NCBI GenBank assembly: GCA_028023455.1
Contig: JAQFVV010000049.1
Coordinates: 3,656,536 to 3,720,535, forward strand
From: Epiperipatus broadwayi
Taxonomy: Eukaryota; Onychophora; Udeonychophora; Euonychophora; Peripatidae
DNA: 64,000 nt
Direction of reading: 5' to 3'
This document shows, in pieces, positions 10,924 through 23,613 of this stretch. How positions within the stretch are numbered: position 1 is the stretch's first letter; each line of letters starts with the position of its first letter. The notes below the pieces were generated by a model that did no database searches, was not told the origin of the DNA, and saw only the letters and a list, made by a program, of their open reading frames with translations. The position numbers and the translations under genes are program-made.

Positions 10924-13900
10924 TAAAATGCAAGCTTAAAAGAAAGTTCCAAAATTTATAACTTGTTTTAATTATTATTATTATTATATATATATACGTT
11001 AAATCACTAAAAGAAGCATGGAATAGATTATATTGGATTATATCAGAAACTGCAATCAAATTCTCTAGTGCTATTACCATTTCATTTTGAATACCTATAT
11101 ATTTTTACACCAATTTGACCACTTTACCCAGTATAGTGAATATTTGAATGGCAAATGTTTCAATCAGGTCTTCAAGTTTTGTTTTTAGTTTTATTTAAAT
11201 CATGTTATATACAAATATTAAAGATTGATTTCATGTATAATATTATACCAAGTAAACAATCACATTTACATATTCAATTAAAGGAAGCTGCGTTAAACTA
11301 CAAAAGGATAAATAATTATTGAATGATACTTGCCCAACTTATTTAGGTTTAATTCCTAATATAGACTATAATAAGTTATAATTATCTATACTAAATTATT
11401 ATCAACAAAATTAAGCTGAACATGTATTTTCTTTAATTCAAGCTAAGTACCTTAGCTAACATCATCCACAGTGTAAATACACACATACTAGTTATTATAA
11501 GCTAATGTTATTTTAATATGCAATTTCATGACCTACATTCTATTTACCAATGTAAATAAGATATTTATCTATTAAATTAAAATCCTAGTTGTAGTTATTT
11601 CATTTTATATTGCTCAGATAGGTCTATACAATTGAACATCAATTCATATTACCAGAATTATTTATCAATGGTAGTTCAGACTGTAACATTGCGAGTGAGA
11701 GAAGTAGATTTTCATACATATGCATGTGACTTAATTGTCAACAAGCATAATTCTGTAGTATTAAATTACAAATTCCATAAATATTAATAGAGTCTCTAGC
11801 TCGTGGGCCATATAAATAAGATTTCCTACATAGGTCTCTCATTTAGGAATATATATGAGGTAGATGTTTTTAAATCAACTTTATACCCATCTTATACCAC
11901 TCCCACTATAAAAAACCGTTACAATATATACTCTCATGTTTAATGATATATCTAAAATTAGTTGTGCAATAGAAGGTTCATTAGAATGATGAACGATCTT
12001 CATCATTGGTGTGATTATGCAGGTAACTGATTCTATAAAAATATATGTGGATGTAATTTTGTAGAGCTAAAAAATTTCTTAAATTCAATATTTAAAAAAG
12101 AAGTCTAAGCATTTAAAATGTTTAAGGATTCATTAAAATTAAAATTTAACAGTATAAAGTTATGCCAACATTCTCCTTTTGACTATCCAAGTGTTACACA
12201 CTATAAAGAAAATGAATCGTTTTTGAAATGGTAGCAAGTAAACGTGAATCATAATAATCATCATTATCGTTCGCTTATTGATCTTTTACTAGATGTATAT
12301 AGTATTATTCCTGTCTACCCGCAACGAAAACTAAAAAAAAATGTATTTAATAAAATCTATTTGAATCACCAAATTTACTTTCAGTATAAAAATTAAAATA
12401 TACACATGAACTGAAAAGCATTTTCTTATTAATTATTTTCTAAAAAAAAAGTTAAAAAATTTATTATCATATTAAATGCATTAAGAGATTAATTCTTTTA
12501 AATTCCCTCCAGATACTAATTTTAAAGTAAAGAGTTTAAACATCTCTTTTTACAATTTGCACCTGATGTCAAACTTAATCTAAATTAATTTAAAGTAGTT
12601 GATTGCAATAAGTAACAACGCTGATCTGTTAAGTTGCATTTAAAGTAATTTTTTTTAAACATTATTTTTTATGTAATATTACAAGAGTCTTTTATGCTAA
12701 TAAAATGTAAAATGTAAATAAGCCAATCATTCCTTTTTACATTTTTTATTAAGAAAGAAAATTATCATAGAAAAATTAGTAAAAAAGAACACAATATAGA
12801 AACAAAATTAGAAGTAGTTAAATATAATTTAATTAAATAATGTCTATTTTTAAAGATTTTATAAATAATGAAACCAGAATTAATAAATAACATATAATGA
12901 ATGAATAAATAAAAAGTCTGTTAATAATCAAGTCAAATATTTTTCCATCTTGAACTTAATTTGGGAATTTGTATGCAGTATAAGTATAAAGTACTCAATG
13001 ATTATACAAGATCAAAAGTGTATATTGCTTCTGCTAGGGCATATTAATCTGGGATTGAAAACAAAAGTGAATGTTAAAATAGTGTAAAAAAAAACAATCG
13101 TTTTAAAACTGTATATGCATTGGCTTGCATTGAAAAATTATGAAGTCATACATCGACTCAATTGCCTTATTTGGGAAAAGTTAAATTACTTTAGCTAATA
13201 CTATTAAGTCATAAAACGTTTGACATGTAGGGATGAAAAATATAAACCATTAGATAGAAAGTCAAATGATGAAGTCGTGTATCCGAGAAAAAGTTTGATT
13301 CTTTTTTAAATTAAAACCATAACATTAACTGGATGAGCTTTATATCATGAAACTGTGTATATAGAAATATAGAAGAGGAAAAAATATATAGAAAACAGTA
13401 ATTAACAACATCTACCCCCATTCATAAAATTAACTATGCAAATACTCTGATATTTAGAGCTACAATTAATTAAAGCAATCAACAGAAAATTTAAAGTTAT
13501 GTAGCATTTTCATTAGAAGTTTTGGGTTAGATTTTGTACTGAAGAATCATAGATCTATTTCCATGTCTTTGTTTATATGTTTATGATTACATTCCTCTAT
13601 AAGGTGTTAAAAGCAGAGAGAACCCAGTCCTATGGGAGTGTTGTAGTAAAAATTATACTACAACATCATTATTCATTATCACTATCTAGTGCTTTAATTA
13701 TAATGAAAATCGAAAAAAGAAAAGAGTGTGGGCCAAGAAATGAGTTTTCTAAATATTGAGAAAAACAAAATGAGAGAGGAGAAAAACAGAAATGAATGTT
13801 ATAGCAATAATTAATTATATTCATGATTTATTAATGATAATAATGACTGTGTTTAAAACTATTTGGAACACAGTGATGCCTTTTTCTAAAGAACATGGTT

Positions 13901-14782
13901 AATGTGATGCCATATGATTTAATAAAAATGATAATCAAAAATAACTGCATGTGTAATGAGAGATGGGATTTATACACATGTTGTTTGGTTACAGTTGATA
14001 ATGCATTTTTAGTTAATGTGATGCTTTAATCCTGAGGTTATATCTTCTATTTATTGGCAGATTAAAAATACTAAATACATATACAATCACACATTCACAC
14101 ACATATATATTTATAGTAATTGGTATTGATGTTTGAATGTTTAATGGGTTTTTAAACAATGTAAGTAGTTTTAATCAAATTTTCTTTAATAACAACATTT
14201 ATCCAATGACATCATCACTATTTCCTATGTTTACCATGAATACTATGACTTAACATAAACATACAACATGTAGCTAATGCTTTTAATTTTAGTCATAATA
14301 TAAAAATATGAAATCACTGTATTGCTAATTTTATATTTACATAAAAGAATAATGTGGTGGACTTATTAAAAAATCATCTTATATTTAAGCACCAAAGTGA
14401 AGATTTCAACTAGAAATTGGTCTAATAGTGCTTCTGATTCTGTTACTTTATGATCTACTGCACTCAGATTCACTTGCGCAATGTTTTAGGATCTGGTTAA
14501 TATAAATGTTTAATTATAGATACATACTGTATAATAAGCATGCCATTGTATAGAATGTTCATATGTATTTTAATTCTATATGGTAAATGCAGATCTCTAT
14601 GCAAAATTAAATTTAAAATTTTTATAAAGTGATCAGCCTATTTATCTTCATTTACTAATTAGACTGTTTTTCTGTCTGTTCTTCAATCTCTTTTTTCCAA
14701 CTTCTGTTTTACAATTGATAAAACCATCATTATATTGAATCATTGGATACTATCTTCACTTTATTGATCTTTATACATATGC
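10924..14782. other. AT-rich non-coding stretch
   Basis: No supported gene or repeat. The 60-codon plus frame at 13577-13759 has no domain signal. An AT dinucleotide tract (14783-14804) immediately precedes the LTR element. Confidence 0.5.
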
Positions 14783-14804
14783 ATATATATATATATATAT
14801 ATAT

Positions 14805-16488
14805 TGTGCCAGATCAAACCGCAGATGAACTTACTTACACTGTAAATGTTTTGGCTGTTTACAAATTTATTTTACATTTATAATCTTATTTAATTATAAA
14901 TGTTACATGAACGAACCGGCATGTTCGAGCAAAATGGGAAATATTATTGATAGCTTTAACTATCAACAATACCCACGATCAGATCGTGGCCCACCTCGGC
15001 TGCTAGATTCAAACCCCTACTATCCAAACACTTTATTTGTTTCGGAGTAAACCCCGGGTGCCAGCTAGTCAAAGACTAATGTATTTGGACAGTAGGCTCA
15101 TAATCCAGTGCTTGAAACAATCCCAAAAACTAGCCCAGTCTAATTTTAATCAATAATAAAATATAGTTTAATTAGTGATGATAGAGTTGATAAAAGATTG
15201 GTAAAGAATTGGTAAAAAGAATTGATAAAAAGAATTGACCGACAAATAAAGTTTTAGTTTAAAGACAATTTATTTTAACTAACATTAATTATACTAAATT
15301 TAATTATCTTTATAATTTTTAACTAACATAATATTGGTATTTTTGTCACGCACATTTTAAATTAACACAATATAATATATCTTATGAGAAAGCATAAATA
15401 ATATTTGACGTTTATAAAATCATATAGCATTCACAAACACGCACATCAATAGTTCATTTTATGCATGCTTATAGAGTTCAAATTACTTGTCTCTGGAGGC
15501 TTTATGAATTAATGCGGTGGCTACTATATATTAATGAGAATAAGAAAATGTTTTACCTAGGATTTTTGGAATGTGGATATTGCTTGCTGTTAGCTGCTTC
15601 TGATGAAGTATATCTAACCGGTTAGATTTGAAGTTCCTTGAGAAGATTTGAGGCTAATCCACTGGTATTATTCTTGGAGACAGTTGAACATTGATGGAGG
15701 ATTTCTGAGCTGTTAAGCAGACATTATTTCACGGGCAGGTTTTGCTGTTTCACTGGACTAGGGCTAAAGTAAGAGCGTATGTTTCCAAAAGCTGCTCAGC
15801 ACTGCATTTCTGTTTCTGGATACATAATATAAACTGCACTGTTATCTCTGGACTAGACTAGACTAAAAACGAAACTGAAACTGAACGTCTGATAAAAATC
15901 TGGCTATTTATATATGCAAAGTGTTTTTGTTTTAATGTCTGCCGGCAATATGTGTTGTCGAAATTCCTTTAGTAGCTAATCCTTTTTAATCTTGTTGTTG
16001 GGTATTTCAATTAGCAGCCATCACAAACGTGTTGTTTTTATAATTTTAATTAGTAGCCACCACTGTGTTTTTTAAATACATTTCATTTCAATATTTATTT
16101 TCATGTGTTTTTCAATATGATTTTAACACGTATTTATTATATATCTTATTAACAAGCTTACATTTACGCCCATGTATAATTTATCCTAATAAACTCGAAT
16201 GAAAAGAGATTTATATTTTAACTTTTAATTTAAAATAATGACAACTCTTTAATTTCTTTCATGAACTCTTAGTTTTTTCTATAGGAAAACTCCTCCTCCC
16301 CTCTTTTAATTAATCAATTGTAAGTTTTATTTCAAGACCTCTTCGACCTTTAAATCTTATTTTCATGAAAACAAACTGCAATAAAACTTTTAAACTTTTT
16401 CCTATTATTTCTCTTTTAATGAAGGATTTTTATTTCTAATATTTTTTTTAAAACAAAATTATTATGGGCCAATTTCAATATTGGTACA
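14805..16488 (-). repeat. LTR, 3' copy in element orientation (1684 bp)
   Basis: It starts TGTGCCAGATC and ends ATATTGGTACA on the plus strand. Compared with the other LTR it has a 9-bp extra segment near 14869-14877. It also has one diverged stretch near 15640-15670 that cannot be explained by point changes alone. Confidence 0.9.
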
Positions 16489-16502
16489 TTGCACCCCCCT
16501 TC
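16489..16502 (-). other. Candidate polypurine tract
   Basis: The minus strand reads GAAGGGGGGTGCAA directly against the LTR start (TGTACC). This is the place and composition expected for the primer of plus-strand DNA synthesis. It fixes the element as minus-oriented. Confidence 0.6.
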
Positions 16503-17925
16503 GTTTGAGAGTAAAATGTGTCATTTTTGACCATTTTATCTCTGATAACTTTAATTCTTAATTCTAAATATTATTATTTTTCTAAGTTTGCTTTTTTTAT
16601 ATCTTTCACTTTTCATACTAAGGGCAATCTTCAATTATCTTTACTTCTTTCCATGCTGAATACATTGCTTACAATGTTCTGAGTCCTGGATAGTGACCAC
16701 TGGGACAAACTAATTTTGTGGCACAGGGATCTTTTGGAAATGAGGCGGATGCAGATTCGCTGACTTATACCAACTAACACTATGAAAAACGAAGCTTCAT
16801 TTTCCGGGTTTCTACCGGACTTGGAAAAAGAAAGGGTCACGGCGAATGGCAGGAATTATCAACTGTCCATTTTTGACTTATGCTTTGGAAAATGAGGTAC
16901 GAGATATGGGGATTCTCCCCTGAAGAAGTGACTTGCGGCTCATGCTGGATTTTCCCAGTGCACATTTTAAAAGAGGAATGATCCCTGCCAATCCGTTATG
17001 GGTACTAAGATTTATCCAGTCAACAGCTTTAAACTTCACCTTATCTAAAACTCATTTCTATACTACCCTCATTCCCTTTAGTTTCAAACCCTTATACTCT
17101 TAATACAACTTAGATTGACTTTATATTTTATCTATTTTAACCTTACAATATTATTTTTAAGTTAACATGAACATTACTTATAACCCTTACAAACATTATC
17201 CATATTTATTTATATTACAATATTATTTTTTTCTTCAACTATTACTTTAACTTTCTTATTTAATGTGCGTATATTTAGAAAACTATTTTATTTTATTGCT
17301 CTTCATTATTATACAGATATTTGACTTGACTTAATTACTTTAAACCATTTATTTACTTTCTTTTATTAACTTATGGTATTCAAAACAAACTTTTATTTTA
17401 TTACGCTACTTTCTTTATTAATATGTGCATGGAGAGAAAAAAAATCTTTTATTTTGCGAAGCCTCCATTATTATTATTACTTTCAAACATTTCATTTTAA
17501 CTTTACTTTTAATTTATCATTATTCATTTATTTTTAATTTATTATTTTAGTTTTAAATAGAAGTTTCAGATTTAAATTTATCAAATAATTTACGTTAGAA
17601 TAATCATATTCATGTTCATTGTCCATTTCCAGTCCTTTTTGTTTATTTCCTTTACTATTCCACCCATTTACTAACTTTTAAACTATGTCAGGTAGTTCCT
17701 TCTTTCTTTCTACTAACTCACTAACATAAATTATACTCCATATTCACACATTTCTCCCTCAATTAAAATTTATTGCTTTATCTCTTTCTCATTTTGTTCT
17801 ATTTTCTGCCTTGTAAATCAGAAAACCTTTAAGCTTCACAGACCTCCGTATTTTTCCTAACCGTGAATATTTTTTCCTATTCTTTCTCTTCGTTTTAAAT
17901 CTCCATTTAGAACGAACACAAACTT
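16503..17925 (-). other. LTR element interior, 3' part, unassigned
   Basis: From about 16640 to 17000 the sequence is clearly less AT-rich than its surroundings and contains a 69-codon minus frame (16631-16840) with no recognised domain. The remainder (17000-17925) is AT-rich. I could not find RT or integrase motifs in any frame. Confidence 0.4.
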
Positions 17926-18327
17926 TTACTTTAACCTTTTTAAATTTTTGTAAAACATTTCTACGCTATCTTCTACCTTGAACTTACATCTCTCTTCTAT
18001 TTCTTGGTCTACATTTGTTTCTACCTTATCAGTTGCAACACTATCTGATTCTAATTCAATTTCTATCTCTTTGATCATCTCAACTTCCTTATTTTCTTTG
18101 ACAAAATCTACTTCTACAATTTCTTGGTTTTTCTCTACCTTTCCTCTAATTTCACATCTTATTTCTCTTACTTCTCTAATCTCCATTCTAAGATCATTAA
18201 TTTCTCCTTTAACCTGACAAATTTCTTCCTTCAATTCTGCTTTGAGTTCTAACTGGCATTGTTTAAATTTCTGACACAATTCTTCTTTAAACTCTTGCAT
18301 CATATTCATCATCATTTTCATCATCAT
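17926..18327 (-). CDS. Coiled-coil protein, possible gag N-terminal remnant of the LTR element
   Basis: 133 codons, uninterrupted. The start (MMMKMMMNMMQEFKEELCQK) is Met-rich. It is followed by a long charged helix with regular E/K/I/L spacing (roughly residues 10-85) that predicts a coiled coil, then an acidic tail. There is no zinc knuckle and no capsid signature that I can name. It lies about 410 bp inside the 5' LTR in the element's own orientation, where gag should start, and gag proteins of some Ty3/Gypsy elements open with coiled coils. That is the only basis for the gag suggestion. The antisense 79-codon frame (17978-18217) is a shadow of this one. An alternative is a captured or low-complexity ORF. 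Confidence 0.45.
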   Translation of the reverse strand: MMMKMMMNMMQEFKEELCQKFKQCQLELKAELKEEICQVKGEINDLRMEIREVREIRCEIRGKVEKNQEIVEVDFVKENKEVEMIKEIEIELESDSVATDKVETNVDQEIEERCKFKVEDSVEMFYKNLKRLK

Positions 18328-18712
18328 TCATGTCTCAGATACTTCTTCTTTCTCTATTTCCTCCATTTTTTTCAACAATATTTTTTTTGATTAAATTTAA
18401 ATACGAGCTGTTTATTTATTTTTCTTACTAAAATGGAAACACACACTGACTCCACCCCATTTGTCCATTTTTCTCTACCCATTCTTATCACTTTAGCTCC
18501 ACCCAAAAGACCCAACTGTCTCTGATTTAACAGAATGATTTATTTTAACAAACATAAATAGCATAAATCTCTTTTCATTTAAAGAAGAAAAAAAAGGTTT
18601 CGGTCAATTCTTTTTTTTTAATGTTAAACCACTTTAAATATGTAATTTAGCTTTTCTTTAAGGTTTTTATTTTTAAACAAGAAACAAAGTATTTAATTAC
18701 TGTTGTTTCTTA

Positions 18713-18724
18713 GGTCCATCTCCA
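18713..18724 (-). other. Weak candidate primer-binding site
   Basis: The minus strand reads TGGAGATGGACC starting 16 nt inside the 5' LTR. It begins TGG as a site complementary to a tRNA 3' CCA end should, but the gap is longer than usual and I cannot match it to a specific tRNA. Confidence 0.2.
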
Positions 18725-18740
18725 AATGTTGGGAGACATT

Positions 18741-20415
18741 TGTTCCAGATCAAACCGCAGAGGAACTTACTTACACTGTAAATGTTTTGGCTGTTTACAA
18801 ATTTATTTATAATCTTATTTAATTATAAATGTTACGTGAACGAACCGGCATGTTCGAGCAAAATGGGAAATATTATTGATAGCTTTAACTATCAACAATA
18901 CCCACGATCAGATCATGGCCCACCTCGGCTGCTAGATTCAAACCCCTACTATCCAAACACTTTATTTGTTTCAGAGTAAACCCTGGGTGCCAGCTAGTCT
19001 AAGACTAACGTATTTGGTCAGTAGGCTCATAATCCAGTGCTCGAAACAATCCCAAAAACTAGCCCAGTCTAATTTTAATCAATAATAAAATATAGTTTAA
19101 TTAGTGGTGATAGAATTGATAAAAGATTGGTAAAGAATTGGTAAAAAGAATTGATAAAAAGAATTGACCGACAAATAAAGTTTTAGTTTAAAGACAATTT
19201 ATTTTAACTAACATTAATTATACTAAATTTAATTATCTTTATAATTTTTAACTAACATAATATTGGTATTTTTGTCATGCACATTTTAAATTACCACAAT
19301 ATAATATATCTTATGAGAAAGCATAAATAATGTTTGACGTTTATAAAATCATATAGCATTCACAAACACGCACATCAATAGTTCATTTTATGCATGCTTA
19401 TAGAGTTCAAATTACTTGTCTCTGGAGGCTTTATGAATTAATGCGGTGGCTACTATATATAAATGAGAATAAGAAAATGTTTTACCTAGGATTTTTGGAA
19501 TGTGGATATTGCTTGCTATTAGCTGCTTCTGACGAAGTATATCTAACCGGTTAGATTTGAAGTTTCTTGAGGTTTCTTTCTTATTCATCGGTCTTATTTC
19601 TGGAGACAGTTGAATGTTGATGGAGGATTTCTGAGCTGTTATGCAGACATTATTTCATGGGCAGGTTTCGCTGTTTCACTGGACTAGGGCTAAAGTAAGA
19701 GTATATGTTCCTAAAGGCTGCTCAGCACTGCATATCTGTTTCTGGATACATAATATAAACTGCACTGTTATCTCTGGACTAGACTAGACTAAAAACAAAA
19801 CTGAAACTCCACGTCTGATAAAAATCCAGCTATTTATATATTCGAAGTGTTTTTGTTTTAATGTCTGCTGGCAATATGTGTTGTTGAAATTCTTCTAGTA
19901 GCTAATCCTTTTTAATCCTGTTGTTGGGTATTTCAATTAGCAGCCATCACAAATGTGTTGTTTTTATAATTTTAATTAGTAACCACCGCTGTGTTTTTTA
20001 AATACATTTCCTTTCAATATTTATTTTCATGTGTTTTTCAATATGATTTTAACATGCATTTATTATATATCTTATTAACAAGCTTACATTTACGCACATA
20101 TATAATTTATCCTAATAAACTCAAACGAAAAGAGATTTATATTTTAACTTTTAATTTATAATAATGACAACTCTTTAACTTCTTTCATGAACTCTTAGTT
20201 TTTTCTATAGGAAAACTCCCCCTCCCCTCTTTTAATTAATCAATTGTAAGTTATATTTCAAGACCTCTTCGATCTTTAAATCTTATTTTCACGAAAACAA
20301 ACTGCAATAAAACTTTTAAACTTTTCCCTATTATTTCTCTTTTAACGAAGGATTTTTATTTTTAATAATTTTTTTTAAAACAAAATTATTATGGGCCAAT
20401 TTTAATATTGGTACA
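18741..20415 (-). repeat. LTR, 5' copy in element orientation (1675 bp)
   Basis: It starts TGTTCCAGATC and ends ATATTGGTACA on the plus strand, collinear with 14805-16488 over its whole length. It contains short internal dyads such as GATAGCTTTAACTATC (near 18877) and a run of AATTGATAAAAAG / AATTGGTAAAAAG units (near 19115-19165). The 65-codon plus frame at 18782-18979 inside it is not a gene. Confidence 0.9.
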
Positions 20416-22797
20416 ATATATCAAATGGAAGGTGAGCTGAGGATATAATAAACAGGAAAAGCAAATTTATCTGAATCTCTAATTCATTCATATATAACTC
20501 TACTCATTTATTCTAAACAAAATAATCTATTTACTATATATATATATCATCTTGAACATTATTATGTTTATTTAGGTAATAATTTGGCTCCAATTTGAAT
20601 ATTATAATTGCAGTTTGTAATGTTATAATTATCTATTTATTAGTCTGCATTCAGTACAGATTATTTTTACCTGTTTAAGGAGGTTTATTTAAATGTCTTT
20701 GTATCAATAGTTTCAATCTCTGTGGTCAAGTTGCAATCTTTAGAATGTATATAAATATATTGGACCATAAATAAAGCTGGGATTGCACCTTTATTGTTAA
20801 GAGGAGGTTGTCTTGACAACAGTTTGAATTTGTTGATTGTTATTGATATTGCGATTGTCTAAGTGTTGACTGGTTTTTATGATATATATATACTAAATAG
20901 ATTGTTTTATTTAGAATAAATAACTAGAGTTAGTATGTACTTATATATGTGTTGTCAGCTGCAATAGCAAAATCTTCCTTTCTCAGTAGATTTATGTGGT
21001 ACATTTTGTGACTCACTAATAAAAGATAATCATAGTAAAGATGAAAAATTGTGATAAGAACTTAGTCTTTTTTTCAAGGACTTCTATTATCTTAGTTCCT
21101 CAATATTTTTGGTCCACATCAATATAATTATTTTAATTTTTAAATGGCATTAGTAGTTCTAGTTTGGTCTCTAATCTAATTTTTTTTCCGTTTATCCTTC
21201 TTTATTACATCAACATTATTTTTTAAGATATGTTTTATGGCATTTGAAACTTTTATTTCTGAATTCATGTTGCATGTACTTCATACATTTTCATACGCAC
21301 ACACACTTATTTACACAACTCTGTGCATATGTGTATGAAAAAGATAAATGCAATATCTATATATAGTTTTATATAGATATTATCTATAAGATACACATGC
21401 ACAATGGAAAAGAGTAAAGTGTTAAATGTTTCATCAGGGCAATAATATTGGACTAAGTTTCTGATTCTATTTTGTTATCCACATAATAAAAAAAATATGC
21501 TGAAACAAATGTTTAAAAAATACAATATTTTTCTGTTTCATTTTTTATTATTAAAGGCAAAAATACTTCTGATCTAGTAATTAAAGAATTGTGAATTCGT
21601 TAATAATAAAAATCCAAATGTATCTATTCCAAACCAAAATATAATAATATAGAACACAATAACAAACAAATTTCAAATATGATTTAATACTAACTATTGT
21701 TAAATACTCTCTTCCAAATATCAAAGTTAATACTTCTATTCCAGTTTACTTTTCAACTTCTCCACTTAATAGGACATTATTATATCAGTGGTTCGTTCTT
21801 CACTCAACTTACTTTTATATGACCAGTCTGTTTTAGTCAAGCCACTACATAAAGTAAAATAACGTTATTTTCAGCTTAATAGTTTGCCCACCAACAGGGA
21901 AGAAACAAATCGTCATTGCATGTATTCTTTCCTATGCATTCAATTTTTAAAGTAATTTTTAAACATTTAGTTAAAATTAAATTACATCTTGTAAAACAAT
22001 TCGTCTTTTTTAAAAAAATTTGCTAACTGAATGAGCCTCTCAATGAGTCTGCATTGTATAGCAAAGTTAAGCCATTTGTCACTATTAATTTTATAAACTA
22101 TAAAAACTCTCTCATGTTACAAAATATTCAATTTCAGTTATCTTTTTAGTGTTATATCAATTTAAATTATCAGTTTTACTTTTAAAGAACTAAAATATTT
22201 AGATCTTAACGTAATTCTAAATTTAAAACTTAAAGATTTAATGTGATTGTAATTTGTTTAATGAATTCATTAAGCGTTCATTTCCTTCTCATTTGCACAC
22301 GAATCTTAAACAAATATATATTTAATTTACGATTTTATAACTCATCTTCATTTTTATTAAAAATCAGCACACACGCAGAAAAAATTATTGATTCCATGAC
22401 TTCAGCTTTTACTAAACCCGTTTTATACAAGTAGCCCTTTTGATGTTTTGAAAACGAAGTTAATAATTTTAGTTTATATTTGTTAGATGTATAAATACAA
22501 TAGCATTAAAACATTGAATGATATAAATAGGCAAGGCTATCTCTGAGTGGATTAATCAAAATATAAAATGTGGGGGGTAATTTGCATTTTCCTAATGTTT
22601 TTTGATAATTGTTTATGAAATTAAAGATAAGTTCATAGATTATAATTTAAAACTGGACTTATTTTTACAGTTTTAACTCTCACCCCAAATATTATGGTTT
22701 TGTAATTTCAAATTTAAAACTTTTTTCAAATTTGAGCTAACCTTCTGAATTATGAATTTCAATATTAAATCAAATATTTCTTTAACATATTACACAA
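20416..22797. other. AT-rich non-coding stretch with one hairpin half-copy
   Basis: Only one repeat is recognisable: 20808-20876 (TTGTTGATTGTTATTGATAT through TGTTGACTGGTTT) matches the right arm of the hairpin at 39584-39735. Otherwise no feature is supported. Confidence 0.55.
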
Positions 22798-23613
22798 ATT
22801 AAAACAGGTAAAACTCACTATACATATTGCCACACACAACAAGGTAGAGTAATCAATGGATGCCAGAAGGCTTGTGCATAAAATCCCCATCTAATGCCTA
22901 CTCATCCAATATCCCCAGACTAACTTCTGGCTTGTGGCCTTCATCAGTGTGGAGCCTTGGATCTCAGAGCACTGCATCTAGATCTTAGGATTTAATGCAA
23001 CACTCTAGCGGGCACTTTTTATCTCCGCTTAACTACAAGACTATGAATCTTAAATTGAAAACACCTTAATATTTTCAATCCAAGTTCATTAGCTTATATA
23101 GTCATTCAGATCTGAACTCAGTTCAGTACCCATACATTTTGGTGTCTTTGGTTCTTTAATAAGCATAGCCACACCATCCTATTAGGCAGGATTGGTCTTA
23201 AGCCACTAAACATCACATGATCACCATTTCTTATGCTTGCCTATAACTTATTAAAACAGGCAAAACTCACTATATGTATTGCCACATACAGTAAGCTAGA
23301 GTAATCAATGAATGCCAGATGGCTTGAGCATAGTTAAGTGACAATGAAAGGTGGCTGCTAGAGGGTTACATTAGATCCTAATATCTAGGTGCAGTGCTCT
23401 CAGATCCAAGGCTCCTCACTGACGAACGCCACAAACCAGAAACTAGTCTGGGGATATTGGATGAGTAGGCACTAGATGTGGATTTTATGCACAAGCCTTC
23501 TGGCATCCATTTATTACTCTAGCTTGCTGTATGTGGCAATATGTATAATGAATTTTGCCTGTTTTAATAGCAATTATAAGCAAGCATAAGAAATGGTGAT
23601 CATGTGATGTTTA
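22798..23613. repeat. Two overlapping inverted repeats sharing a right arm, with hammerhead-like modules
   Basis: The left arm 22798-22985 (TTAAAACAGGTAAAACTCAC onward) pairs with 23385-23568. A second copy of the same start lies at 23251-23300 in direct orientation. 23207-23260 (starting TAAACATCACATGATCACC) pairs with 23558-23612, forming a second hairpin. Outward-facing modules are present. On plus, CTGACGA at 23419-23425 is followed by GAAAC at 23439-23443 and GTC at 23446-23448. On minus, CTGATGA at 22947-22941 is followed by GAAG. A deletion derivative lies at 46961-47100. No protein is encoded. Confidence 0.75.

Larger units (their letters stand above)
14805..20415 (-). mobile_element. 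LTR retrotransposon, minus orientation, probably non-autonomous
   Basis: Two direct repeats (14805-16488 and 18741-20415) begin TG and end CA and flank a 2252-bp interior. ATAT directly before (14801-14804) and directly after (20416-20419) fits a 4-bp target-site duplication, although the left flank is an AT microsatellite, so this is weak. Orientation is minus: a purine run (GAAGGGGGGTGCAA on the minus strand) abuts the LTR at 16489-16502, as a polypurine tract should, and the only plausible ORF reads on the minus strand near the 5' LTR. No protease, RT, RNase H or integrase motifs were found in the interior, which is far too short for pol. It therefore looks like a LARD-like or internally deleted Ty3/Gypsy- or BEL-type element that depended on a helper. 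LTR differences are mostly scattered transitions, so it is not a very recent insertion. Confidence 0.85.

Noticed and set aside
17978-18217. 79-codon Ser/Thr/Leu-rich plus-strand frame
   Set aside because: Antisense shadow of the coiled-coil frame on the minus strand; the biased composition follows from its Glu/Lys-rich partner.
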